DNA of 64,000 nt from Ischnura elegans (GCF_921293095.1 NC_060256.1:88939851-89003850); one strand, 5' to 3'. Positions 25,101-34,233 are shown, counted from the stretch's first letter. Numbers and translations are program-made. The notes: generated from the sequence alone by a model not told the origin.

Positions 25101-28100
25101 CTCTATATCCTGACATGTGCCAACTTTATTAAAGCAAACCTTGATAAATTTCCTTCTAATGCCACCTTCCACCATCACCACACAAGATCAAGTAATAATA
25201 TACACAAGCAGTACTCCAGCTCCCTCTGTTTAAAGGGTCCCAGGCATTCAGCCTCTGCTATATTTAACAAAATCCCTGACGAAATAAAAGATTGCACCTC
25301 AATTTATGTATTTAAGAACAAGCTGAAACTCCTTCTCTCTAAAAAGTGCTATTACAGCATTTCCGAATATATGGAAGATAATATGTAAATATGATAATCT
25401 CCATGATGCTAGTTGTGACATCTTATTTTGTCCATACTATTGTATTGTACTTATTATTTTCATCAATTCTTATGTATTTAGAAAAATTATTTTTATTGTT
25501 TCCATGTAAATTGTAAATCTTGATGACACATCATCATTGTATTTTTATTTGATATTTGTATTAGCTTTTTTATGACGTAGCCATGCAATTGTACTCTTGC
25601 CAATCGGTGAAATAAATTATTATTATTATTATTATTATTATTAAGTATCATAAAGACAGCTCGTGAAATGTAAAGTGAAATGTTGTGTGCGTTGTAGTGC
25701 TATTTGTGATATTATCAGCAATAAATAAGTAAAACAAGTTAGGTAAATTATGCTTTTTTTAATTACATTAACCACCTCTAGATAAACATATATATCCTAT
25801 GTTTCCACACTTTTACGCTGTCAATATTTGAAAAATTTATAAGTGGCGAGGCAGATTGTTGTTTCTTTAACAATAACATTTTAGGAGTTGCAAATATATG
25901 TTCATAATTGCTCGCACGTAGGTATTTGTAACGTCATTCACACATTTACCTTAGCACTATTTTCTTTACGATTCATTTCTGCACTGTAAAATTTTTCGTT
26001 TCTACTCCGACATTGAGGTGTATTTCTGCTTTTCGACTATAAATGTGTACACAATACTGACGTTGCTAGTAATGTTTTTCCATTCTCTTAACACATACAC
26101 TAGTGAAAACAAATATCCACAGCCGTTTGTACAAGAATAACTGCATCTAAAACATACAAATGCTTCAGTAGTACTCATAAATCTATCCTTTCCCAATGGT
26201 ATAGCATAATTTGTGAGCACAGCAATCAAAAAATATACCTGCGATACAATATCACATCGAATTATCCATTATGAAGTAGAAATTCCAAAGCATTTTGCTT
26301 AATCAATTTCTTTTGTTTAATGGTTTTATGAATTTTCCGCACCACGGAGGAGCCGGATGCAGTTTTGTCAAGCGTACCCTAGCAGGTTGAACACAAATCG
26401 CTACCGAGTATCGGCTGCCGAGCTGGCTAGTGACATACTAAGTTAGTAGCTCTTAGTATCTCACTTAAAATAATCCATGAATACCATATCTTAGGAGGCG
26501 ACTTAAAGGCCTTAGTAGCCAACTAAGTTAGTCGCCCTACTAGCGTGTTTTAGTGGAAATCTATGAATACGGCCGAAGGTGAATAATAAAGTGGTCACTA
26601 AAAATAGGACATAAAATAACAATGCAATGGATTACAGAATTACTGCTAACCTTGAAACACTGTTCGTCACCAGGAGGCCAAGGTTAGATCTTTTAGCAGG
26701 CGGGTAAACCTGGTGATCCCACATTCCACCAGACCCCACTCCCACCAAAGCGCTGGCAACAGGCACATTGGCTCCCACGGGTGACTTCTCCTCACTCGCT
26801 TCCCCAAGCTCAAACTTTCGCTTCACGGGGCCCAAGGAACTGGGACGCATGGCAATCGGACTAAGGCTGCGTCTAGGAAGGAAAAAAAGCATTTTTTTTA
26901 CAGGACTTAATGAGTATAACATGACACAAAATATATGCTCTATTGAACAAAAATGTGCATCATCAATTTATTTTTGTAGAAATATTAGAAATGTCTTACA
27001 ATGAGACACAAAAAAAACAATTTATTGCTTTTGAATGCACACAAAAAGCACAACTAATACACATTAGTATTCCTAATAACTTCAGGCTTTAGGAAACCTT
27101 TCCAAAATTCAACTCAATTTATTGGCATAGGCCTTTCCGGCCCTCGAGGAATTATAGATGTAATAATGTTAAATTATAATGAAAAACATGTGTAAATAAA
27201 ATTACAGTCAATAGTTACAACAGGATAGAGTAATCCAAAAAAATAAAACACAAAAATCATTTTTGAGCATAGAAACTAGGGATGAGTCGATTCCAAATGT
27301 CGATTCTCGGGCACGGAATCGGAATCGATGGCCTAAAGTCGATTCCGATTCCATCGATGGCCTAAAGTCGATTCCAATTCCATCGATGGCCTAAAGTCGA
27401 TTCCGATTCCATCGATGGCCTAAAGTCGATTCCGATTCCATCGATTCCAGGAAGAAAAATGTTTTGAGCATAGACTATAAGTTTGGGGCATAATTGCTTC
27501 CACAAACCTAAGCGGCCGCAATGACAGCCTTGCCCGCACGTAGGATACGCCCGGCACGCGGGTGCTGCGACGAACATACCTAAGCGGCCTCGGAAACATG
27601 AAAATGCCAGCAAGAGCGACAAACCGACAAACCCTGAAATGGCCCGTGTTCATGAGCAACTCTCAGAGAAAAAAAATTGGAAACCTCGGGATCAGGAAGC
27701 AATGCATGCGTTTTCCGTTCTTTTATTAACAGCTGGTCACGGCAAATCAAATTATTGCGATTATGAATCACATTCGGAGAATTCATCTGGACCACCAATT
27801 TTAAAGTATAATAGATCGAAATATATTTTTTTATTTTCAAATGATATTTGAAGTCTGATGATAATAAAAACGTGCAGAGAGCGAGTTTTCCTGTGAAAAA
27901 AGTTTCTTATAAATACGCGCTGAGAGCGGGTTTTTTTATATATGTAACTTTTTTAGACTAACACGCGTCTGCGTCAATAATAAAAAAATTTTGCCACTCA
28001 GTTTTCTATCTACAATTCTACAATTACACTTTACTGATATGCAACATTGTCCAAACAGCATAATTTTCAAAGAAACAAGCACAGCATTAACCCCTCAAAC

Positions 28101-31100
28101 AATTAGAGACCGATTGGAAACGCCAACTACATATATCACGTAGCGCGCCCGGCTTTGCTTTGAAGGCAACGACGTCACTGAAGCAAGATCTGACTTCTTC
28201 GTCCGACTCCCTCATTTGTAGCCTTGTTGTTTGAAATACGGAGGAAGCGTGCTCCTTCCTCTCCACCTCTCCTTTACGCACTCCTTCCCAGTGGTGTAGC
28301 CATGGGGAGGGTCCGGACCCCACCCCCCGAAATATAAAAACACAGTTATTGTCCTTCACAAAAGAAAACAAAATATTGAAAAATAAGGAATTTACAAAAT
28401 TTTTCCTTAACAAATTAAGTTTTTCGATTATAGAAAGTGTTAAAATTAGTTTAAAACCCATTAATTAGTGCCCGATTTTTTCAAAAATTTTCCCCCCTGG
28501 TTTTGGATCCCCCCCGATTGAAATTCCTGGCTACGCCACTGCTCCTTCCCCTCCACCTCTCCTTTACGAGGTACTGCTGCCCACTCCTTCTTCATGCTGA
28601 GCGGTTGAGCACCTCGTCGCACGTGACAATAATGCCGTTTTAAATACTGTTAATTGTGTTGCAAAATGCGCAGTTGCAATTCAATTTAATGATACACCGA
28701 TAAAAATGTCTTTCATTGTGTATAAACATTTCCATTGAGATAAGGAGAACCAATGAATGCACTGTGGCGTAAATTATCGCGAGGATGTGCTAAATCCACC
28801 TCACCATACTGAAGCATTTTCGGATGAAACACAAGTCCATATGCGATGAAAAAGTAAAAGTCGGGGGAAACATGCATGAGGAAAATTTGAATTCAGTCGA
28901 TAGCAGGGGGGTAGCCAGAAATTTTGTTAAGGGGGGATCCAAAACCAGGGGTGATAACTTTTAAACAACAGGGTACAAAGGAGAGGGTTTCGAACTAATT
29001 TTAACGCCCTTCATAATAGAAAAAATTTCATTTTTCAAAGATTCATTTTTTTTCATTTCTGTAAATTCATGATTTTTAAATATTTTGTTTCCTTTTATGA
29101 AGGAAAGTAATTATGTTTTTATATTTTGGGGGGTCCTCTCGCTTATTAGGTCGCTCGGATTATCAGGGCATAATTACGAATATAAAAGTTTTACACTTTG
29201 TAAGATTCACTATTTACTTAACTGTAATGGGGGAGGTAACTATTCTGGAACAATATGATGAATTGAATTAAATAAAACTTTTTGTACTGTCCTCTCTTTA
29301 AAAGCAATAATAAGTTGTTTTCATTGCGTTTAACAAAGAAAATTTCAACATGATAGCTAAGTTTCAAATGAGTTATAATCATAAAAAACAACAAAATACA
29401 ACCAACCAATCCTCAGATTTCAAGAATACTCCAATACATTAAGACACTCAGCATGTTCAATGAGCAGTTAGGCTAATTAAAGATCAGAGAAAAGTTCCAA
29501 GCTTCAACCAACAACAATAGCCGAAGAGCCAAAACAATAGCAATGCCCAAACAAGAAGAAGATAACAGCTATGATATAACAGTTTAGGATTCTTCAGTCA
29601 GCAAATAGACGTGTTGTCACCCACCGCACGTTCAAATAGGTAAACAAAGGCACCGCTTGTGTTGCTGATGCACAGAACAATCCAAATTTCACATATAAAT
29701 AAAATGTAAGTAGGGGTGTAGTTGAAATTTATCTTCAAGATGATATGACCTCATCATCATCATCACTGGTCAACAATCCTAGGATTGGTTTGATGCAGCT
29801 CTCCACTCAGTTCTCCTATCAGCTAATCTTTTCACACCTACTTATTTCTTCTCTTTCACATCTCTCTTTACTTGTTCCATAATGATATGACCTATCAAAG
29901 TCATAACTTTTTAATACTATACCTCAAGAGTGCAAATAACATATTGTAAATGGTTAGAATAAAGGGATGCACTACACTCATTGAGAACACTTTCAAAGAC
30001 TTCTTAACATGTGCCCTCAAGCCCCATTCACACTATCACAGTGATTAATGAACTAAATTCCACGGGATTTCATACTGTAATCTGTTGTGAGGACAATATA
30101 TTTTTTTTTTTTTTTAATTCTCAAACCACCGGATACAGCTCTTAATGGCCATTTTACACCGGGGTGTTCAACAAATGTAACGAGTAAACGTACAAAAACG
30201 ACCATGCCCTGGACCGGGGAAACCTACCCAGGCGGGACTGGAACCCGCGACCTCTTGTTTGGCAGGCGAGAACGTTAACCCCGCCGCCACCGCATATCCC
30301 GTATTTACATCGCTTAGAACATTTTTTCAGTTTATTTCGAGGCATAAGGAAGAATATGTCCATTGGGTATGGCTATTTAATGATTCTATGCTGCTGAGAT
30401 TCTATTAAATGAATTTATGGCATTGTAACAATCTAAAATTTGAGCTATGGAATCAATTTATTTATTAAATTAACCACATACTGTAAATTTATGCATAAAA
30501 GTATGCACACTTTATCCCACTTACAGCCAAAAATTAAACTATATCTTCAGAGTGGAACTAGTCCTGGGACAAGTTTCAGGAGAAATTCAACATATTTTCC
30601 AAAATATCTGGGGAACAGTTCAGTGAGCATCCCGGACAAGTCCCAAGGAAAATTGTGTAAATGCACCTTAAGAAGTAAAATGAATCAAGCTTATACCAGA
30701 CAGACTGGGGCCTCCTCCATGTAATCTCCTTGAGAATAACATACAGAGCAAAGACTTACCTTGTGGCAAATGCTTTCCGCGTTGGACTAGGGGATGCGAT
30801 CGCGTGACTGCCAGGTGAGAAGCACTGCCTGCCTGAGAAGCCGGGCCGTGTGGGCGAGGGGAAGCTGGACGATGGTGAGGCAAGAGGAGAGGGGCAGGTG
30901 GCGTGGTGGGTGGTGGTGGGCGTGGAGGGTGAGGAGAGGGAGAGGTGAGAGAAGGGGGATGAGGCCGAGAAGAGGGAGCCACACGACGAGGGGGGGAGGT
31001 GAACATGCAACGGGTCCAGGATGGCACGACACTTCCCGCTGCCACCCCCATCCACCTGACAACAAAGAAAAAATCAAATTGATATGATCTAGAGATTCCA

Positions 31101-32866
31101 GTGATAGATGAATTTGATTTGATTTTTGAGCATTTAAAGACACATTTCAATTATAAACAATTGAAGTTCATATTTATTGTAACACTATTACATGCGTGAA
31201 AATATTTGTTTATAATTTTTCTTGAAACTTCAACTATGGCTTTTATCTGATTCTTGTACTTCTTTCTTTAGTTAACGAAACTTCTATGGTGTGAAAGTGA
31301 TGTTTCAGGGACAAATGAAGCTCCATAGCATAAGACTTCACAGAACTTGATGGAACTCAAATACAGCTATGTACATATTTCAATTAGCGCTCACTTTTCA
31401 TGGAATGAATTAGGAGCCTTAATTGATAAGTGGATGTACTTCACACCATCATAACTAACTATTCTTTTCTCTACTAAACAGTGAGAAATATAGAAACCCA
31501 GCCGACATGCTTCAATGCTAGATTTCAGCACTCTCTCCTCTGATGAAAACAGCCAAGACCCAATCCATCAGTACTTCAAACTCACCCTCGGTTGTATGGC
31601 CAGGGGGGAAGAGACGTTGGATGGGGAGAGCGGCAGCGGATGTGGTGGTGGCGTTGACGATGGCGGGTGCAGGGGGTGCCCTCCAGGTGAGAAGGTGGGG
31701 TTCGTGTTGGGGGGAGAAGCCGAGTTGCTGGAGGGGGCTGAGGAAGAGGGCGTCAGCAGCGTCAGGTCCTCCCACGACCGCGAGATCTGCATGGCCGAGT
31801 TGAGCTCCCTCTCGTGGGCCGCCTCCCGCACCCGCACCCCTGCCACATCCACCAAGAGGCGGCCCTCCTGACGCAACTGCGTGACGCGAGGTGCCAGGCC
31901 CCTGGGCGGAGGTGGGGTGGGCGATGGTGGAGGAGACGAAGGGTCTGGAGGGGAGTCACTGCCCGTTGAGTTACTACTGCTGGCCCTGCCCCCAATGCCT
32001 GACGATATCAGGGGGCTCTGCTGCAATGATAGACAAGGTTTTAACCACCTTCGGTCATCACTCTCCTCACTACACAGCAAAGAATAGCAGCACATGGCAG
32101 AAAGAAAAAATAGTTACCAGAAGCGGGCTGAAACTGGCACTGAACCGCCTGGTTCGAGGCTGCTCCCTTGAAAAAATGTTAAATGCATACGAGTCCCTGA
32201 AATGAGAAATAAAATATTACATTATGGAGAAGCAGGCAAGTAAAATTGTCAGGTGCGAGAGAATTGGTTACCATCGTAAAATAGATAGGAAAGCAATCAC
32301 GATTTGGAAGTATTTTAAACAGCAAACATTCATTTCTCCTAAAAGTTAAAGAGATATATAGAATGAAGGATAGATGAAATGAGGAAGAAAATTTCATGTT
32401 ATGGAGAAGCAGACAAGTAAAATTGTACGATGGTAGAGAATTGGTCAGCATCGCTAAATAGAGAGGAAAATTTGGAAGGATTTTAATCAGAAAACATTCA
32501 CTTCTCCTAAAAGTCAAAGAGATATATAGAATGAAAGATAGATGAAATGAGGAAGAAAATTTCATGTTATGGAGAAGCAGCCAAGTAAAATTGCACGATG
32601 GTAGAGAATTGGTCAGCATCGCACAATTACTTAGAGGAAAATTTGGCAAAATTTAAATCAGAAAACATTCACTTTTCCAAAAAGCTAAAAATAAAGGTAC
32701 CCCTCCATCACACATACCTTGACGCTGTGTTAGTTGTTGAAGTGGTAGTGGACATCGTAGTGTTGAGTTCATTAATCATTGGAGCACTATTGCAACGTTT
32801 CAGATTCGCACTGGAGCTAGATACGGGAGAATCTACGTCCATGATACATTGGCAATCATTGGACAT
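15816..32866 (-). CDS. PABIR1: PABIR/FAM122 family protein (PP2A-B55 regulator), complete, six exons, 520 aa
   Basis: Exons are join(32866..32718, 32196..32118, 32020..31586, 31055..30760, 26872..26651, 16197..15816). They total 1563 nt with one open frame and GT..AG at every border. Diagnostic family segments appear in order: LKRCNSAPMI (exon 1), RTRRFSASFSPLL (exon 2), PRVTQLRQEG then HERELNSAMQISRSWEDL (exon 3, residues ~120-162), SFPSPTR and GRQCFSPG and SPTRKAF (exon 4), RRSLSPIAMRPSSLGPVKRK (exon 5, with a likely basic nuclear signal), and a Ser-rich SCSDGSSSIGF segment (exon 6). In vertebrates FAM122A/PABIR1 binds the B55 subunit of PP2A through the exon 3-type helices and inhibits the phosphatase, affecting cell-cycle control. 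At 520 residues this protein is much longer than the vertebrate ~290; the extra length is Ser/Pro-rich linker, mainly in exons 3 and 4, and an acidic tail. Confidence 0.93.
18718..18915 (+). pseudogene. Possible coding remnant inside the TTAA element
   Basis: A 65-residue frame (…FAVQYLLNKFNWEQEVKTKE…NVMNKYFFNTYF…) has protein-like composition and lies between the element's ends. No family is recognised. It may belong with the 19212-19620 frames as part of an element-encoded protein. Confidence 0.35.
19212..19620 (+). pseudogene. Frameshifted coding remnant inside the TTAA element
   Basis: One frame reads ELTPEAISLIVDGNLTK, then IRKTAKIRGYQLYPSYERTR. A second overlapping frame continues with DGKKIFIPRGDISGRKKFKV and DLQGLLNHTA. 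The segment 'SLIVDGNLTK…IRKTAK…YQLYPSY' resembles, from memory, segments in uncharacterised transposon-like arthropod proteins, but I cannot name the family. The frame change near 19430-19510 indicates a decayed gene. Confidence 0.45.
20489..20560 (-). repeat. tRNA-derived SINE head (copy 1)
   Basis: On the minus strand there is a tRNA-like block with box A-like GGCTGGGTAATGTCC and box B-like GGGTTCGAGTCTCGC. It shares CTCGCCTGCCAAACAAGA with the copy at 30226-30293. No proper acceptor stem is formed, so it is a SINE rather than a functional tRNA gene. Confidence 0.65.
20965..22091 (-). pseudogene. Pogo/Jerky-like transposase pseudogene
   Basis: Reading leftward, broken frames follow the order of a pogo-type transposase. 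First comes an N-terminal helix-turn-helix region (AAGRKFNVNGGSVREWGKNE, then KRAMRYRKCFLPTLEKELYDWI) and SIGQKLSVDWEAKEIKFRQF. Next is MDEVPVSFDLPL with the first catalytic acidic residue region, VLIMDACPAHLVPEVKK with the second Asp, and LTKKLQPLDLTVIKSFKSKL. It ends with an acidic C-terminus (TDSENDEATEESKVADLP…NEFYGFV) with a stop at 21040-21038. Several frameshifts and an internal deletion between 21550 and 21600 destroy the gene. Its 3' end abuts the TTAA element. Confidence 0.82.
22330..22361 (+). ncRNA. Hammerhead ribozyme-like motif
   Basis: The core CTGAGGA (22330-22336) is followed by AGCGGG, loop TCAA, and CCCGCT, a perfect 6-bp hairpin, then GAAACGTC (22354-22361). This is the order CUGANGA, helix II, GAAA, cleavage triplet of a type I hammerhead. 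One extra T lies between the core and helix II. Helix III would be the self-complementary ACGT, as in minimal hammerheads of Penelope-like elements that act as dimers. Activity is unproven. Confidence 0.45.
22572..22640 (-). repeat. tRNA-like SINE head followed by a T run
   Basis: On the minus strand: GCCTGGATAGCTCAGTGGTC (box A-like), an anticodon-arm-like TCTGCCCGGAAAGCAGA, and box B GGTTCGATTCC. A six-T run, a pol III terminator-type signal, follows at about 22561-22556. The acceptor arm does not pair and position 33 is not T, so a true tRNA is unlikely. Confidence 0.6.
23193..25644 (+). mobile_element. 5'-truncated non-LTR retrotransposon (jockey-superfamily type) with 3' TTA repeats
   Basis: The element starts with a coding frame already open at 23193 (after a TGA at 23190-23192) and ends in (TTA)n at about 25617-25644, a simple-repeat tail seen in several LINE clades. 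The endonuclease half of ORF2 is absent, consistent with 5' truncation during reverse transcription. The reverse transcriptase frame is intact, so the insertion is young. It lies in PABIR intron 5, antisense to the gene. Confidence 0.85.
23379..25388 (+). CDS. LINE ORF2 fragment: reverse transcriptase, 669 aa from first ATG
   Basis: The frame is open from 23193 and the first ATG is at 23379. Reverse transcriptase blocks appear in order: NNYRPISILSVFSKLFEKL (~residue 230), FFDLTKAFDLIDH with the motif A Asp (~303), RGVPQGSLLGPLLFLLFINDL (~363) and the catalytic LYADDTS (~394). The C-terminal part (QKKAIKTMHQVPIRTPGKPL, LPSLYILTCANFI) matches the tail of jockey-superfamily ORF2. There are no stops or frameshifts. 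The apurinic endonuclease domain is missing, so it cannot move by itself. The clade within the superfamily cannot be settled by eye. Confidence 0.92.
   Translation: MYFNYAFPPRKTKQRKTDCTLKIYSPELLAMSNHVRTFHSQRKLNDPASHQTCLKARKEFKTLLSATRKSLIDNYIKNSSNVIKSTWDVIGNLTRASSQESHPTSMKFNGFNATEPMSIADMFNTYFCNIASQLTANIPSPSTSQSHSLHAMFLYPTDSSEIIKTINSFDNKFSAGLDEIPMPVLKTASNLISMPLADIVNSSFSSGQFPSALKCSRVLPVHKKGSRSEANNYRPISILSVFSKLFEKLFYTRLLGYLLSCNLLCDNQHGFRPGKSTISASFELVDNILLGLNDKLLTVGIFFDLTKAFDLIDHSILKNKLITLGITGPALKWIMSYLSDRQQVLCYPYGSSTIKSGPLKLTRGVPQGSLLGPLLFLLFINDLPNHLSHGRTILYADDTSTIVTAKSAQHLVDITNLTIKEMHQWCKNNNLIINEDKTLFIQFLIKSSNKRVLLPHINNINHSTNVTSTKFLGFLISDGLDWYPHIQAIINKISVGTYMIRKLSPIVSFETLKMVYYAKVHAHISYGILLWGNSTAAKKAFSAQKKAIKTMHQVPIRTPGKPLFAASKILTLPSLYILTCANFIKANLDKFPSNATFHHHHTRSSNNIHKQYSSSLCLKGPRHSASAIFNKIPDEIKDCTSIYVFKNKLKLLLSKKCYYSISEYMEDNM
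26651..26872 (-). CDS. PABIR1: PABIR exon 5 (SLSPIAMRPSSLGPVKRK)
   Basis: Acceptor TTCCTTCCTAG; donor TTTCAAG|GTTAGC, a less common GTTAGC donor. Encodes RRSLSPIAMRPSSLGPVKRK, equivalent to the family's R-S-Q-S-P-x-x-I-R-P-S-x-L-G-P-x-K-R-K block, then YPPAKRSNL, similar to the following P-K-R motif. Confidence 0.9.
27326..27441. repeat. Four tandem copies of a 29-bp unit
   Basis: Units start at 27326, 27355, 27384 and 27413. Each reads CGATGGCCTAAAGTCGATTC followed by CGATTCCAT, with one A-for-G change in unit 2. The unit is rich in ATCGAT and GGAATC half-palindromes. It is preceded by TAGGGATGAGTCGATTCC, reminiscent of a transposon end, so it may be the internal array of a MITE. Confidence 0.85.
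28289..28541. mobile_element. hAT-type MITE, 253 bp, perfect 8-bp target duplication
   Basis: The ends are CAGTGGTGTAGCCATGGGG and CCTGGCTACGCCACTG. CTCCTTCC flanks both sides (28281-28288 and 28542-28549). The 8-bp duplication and CAGTGGCGTAGCC-type end fit hAT. It lies in PABIR intron 5. Confidence 0.88.
28904..29137. mobile_element. Related hAT-type MITE, inverted and truncated
   Basis: It starts CAGGGGGGTAGCCAGAAATT and runs in inverted orientation to the copy at 28289-28541, sharing the GGGGGGATCC, AATTTTAACGC-like and TTTTTATATTTTGGGGGGTCC segments. The far terminal repeat is missing after about 29137, so the copy is truncated. Confidence 0.65.
29755..29860. repeat. ATC microsatellite joined to a probable dispersed repeat
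   Basis: A short CATCATCATCATCATCACTGG run precedes AGGATTGGTTTGATGCAGCTC, a string I recall from dispersed arthropod repeats. No coding potential. The family is not assignable here. Confidence 0.35.
30100..30294 (-). repeat. tRNA-derived SINE (copy 2) with poly(A) tail
   Basis: On the minus strand the tRNA-like head (30293-30226) has box B GCGGGTTCCAGTCCCGCC and the shared CTCGCCTGCCAAACAAGAGG. The body follows and ends in a poly(A), seen as about 16 T on the plus strand at 30100-30115. It lies in PABIR intron 4 in the same orientation as the gene. Confidence 0.75.
30760..31055 (-). CDS. PABIR1: PABIR exon 4 (SPTR/CFSPG motifs)
   Basis: Acceptor TTGTTGTCAG; donor ACAAG|GTAAGT. Encodes FPSPTRPGFSGRQCFSPG and SPSPTRKAFATR, two proline-directed phosphosite-like motifs conserved in the family, after a Ser/Pro/His-rich insertion absent from the short vertebrate proteins. 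Confidence 0.9.
31586..32020 (-). CDS. PABIR1: PABIR exon 3 (B55-binding and PP2A-inhibitory helices)
   Basis: Acceptor TCATTGCAG; donor CCGAGG|GTGAGT; phase 0 at both ends (145 codons). A Pro-rich linker precedes PRVTQLRQEG and HERELNSAMQISRSWEDL, the helices that in FAM122A contact B55 and the catalytic subunit. The exon is strikingly GC-rich compared with its surroundings. Confidence 0.92.
32118..32196 (-). CDS. PABIR1: PABIR exon 2 (RTRRFSASFSPLL)
   Basis: A 79-nt exon with acceptor CTCATTTCAG and donor CTG|GTAACT. It restores the frame between exons 1 and 3 and encodes the second conserved arginine/serine motif of the family. Confidence 0.9.
32222..32700. repeat. Three-copy tandem repeat, unit about 170-177 bp, filling PABIR intron 1
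   Basis: Copies begin at 32222, 32399 and 32567, each starting TTATGGAGAAGCAG and containing AGTAAAATTG, GAGAATTGGT, and AACATTCA with CTCCTAAAAGT. Copies 2 and 3 are more alike than copy 1. The repeat makes up nearly the whole 521-nt intron between PABIR exons 1 and 2. Confidence 0.85.
32718..32866 (-). CDS. PABIR1: PABIR exon 1 (start; LKRCNSAPMI motif)
   Basis: The ATG at 32866 (MSNDCQCIMDVD) is in frame with a second ATG at 32842, which could also be the start. It contains LKRCNSAPMINELN, the family's N-terminal phosphosite-like motif. The donor is TCAAG|GTATGT in phase 2. Confidence 0.9.
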
Positions 32867-33712
32867 TATTCGGTCCAGTCCGATTCAGAAAAATGGGATC
32901 TCTCATGAAAATCATTAGCGAACTTTACATGGCACATACCAACTGCATTCGAGCACTAAAAACTATAAATCCATTCGTAATATACAATTATCTACCTAAA
33001 ACACGAAAATCCTGTATTACATTACTATTATTTCCGATAGCCGTAAACATGAAAGAAGCCATCAGAAAACACTATTTTGCTGTCCTCCATGTTTCCAACC
33101 TTCACTAGTCTTTTCAACAACGCGCACAATGATGCCAAAAAACCTCCATTTTCCCTTATTGCAACTAGAGAGTTAACAAATTTACAATAAAAACAGTTTC
33201 TTGATGATTGTGACTGTCATGCATAAAGTCCTGTTGGTATCCGATGATAGTAGCCAACCATCTTCAGCTTACCTTCGATGGTCATAATTACGCGGAATTC
33301 ACACGGGCTAACGATTTTAAAACACTGTCGCCTAAAATTTTACACATTTTTATGATTTGCACATTATTTTTAGCATATCCGTTATTACTCCAATGGATTC
33401 ATAAACTAAATCAAAAATATATGGAAATAACGACATTGAATTCAATTAGTACTATACTTGACCGATAGATGCCTCGCTTGGAAGTAGCGGCACTACTGCC
33501 ACGGACGGGTTGAGAACTAGATCAAATCGGCTTCCGGCGCGATTTATGCATGGAAATTTCATAAACCGAAAACATTCTTAATAGTATTACTCATAAACGT
33601 AATTAAAAGCACAAGTAAGTGTTTATATTCCAAATTTTGGTTATAAAATTTGATACTTTGTCCACTTGATAGATGTAAGAATATTTTATTTGTATTGAAT
33701 TCAATATACATA

Positions 33713-33905
33713 GGGTGCTTTCCATTCATGCGACTCATGAGTCGACTTGTGTCGGCTCGCGGCATTTGTTTATAACTCTCCTATTCCTGTGCGTTACCGT
33801 TTATTGACTTGTGTCACAACAGTCGGCGACACACACCGAATGGAACACGAAAACCGCGACGCAAGTCGACTTGTGTCAACGTGTGTCAATGAATGGAAAG
33901 CACCC
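33713..33905. mobile_element. Palindromic MITE, 193 bp
   Basis: Terminal inverted repeats are GGGTGCTTTCCATTCA and TGAATGGAAAGCACCC, flanked by ATA on each side. The interior has further inverted copies of CAAGTCGACTTGTGTC. The 3-bp flank does not match the TWA of PIF/Harbinger, so the superfamily is open. Confidence 0.75.
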
Positions 33906-34233
33906 ATAGTTACTGCGAATAGTGCCACAAAACTATTTAATTTATTATAAAAAATGTAAAAAAAAGAATGTGGATAATAATTAAAAATAGAATTAAATAC
34001 ATACCAGGTTTAGAAACCAAAAAATTAAGTGTAGTGCAATTTGATGATTTATTGGCCTAATAATAAATTTTATTATAATTAGACCAATAAATTAAATTTT
34101 TAAAACAAAATTAAGCAAATGACCAAATTTTGCCAAATTAATTTATATAATTCCTGATATATAGTTTACCTACAATAGGGTAAAATACATTAATTTCAAC
34201 TGATTCAGGCATGATATAGTGGAAGCTCAACAT

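Noticed and set aside
30668-31150. 160-codon minus-strand frame overlapping PABIR exon 4
   Set aside because: It is in a different frame from the one that joins exons 3 and 5 and lacks the family motifs.
31515-32205. Long plus-strand open frames over the PABIR exons
   Set aside because: They arise from the GC-rich composition opposite real minus-strand exons; no family resemblance or splice context.
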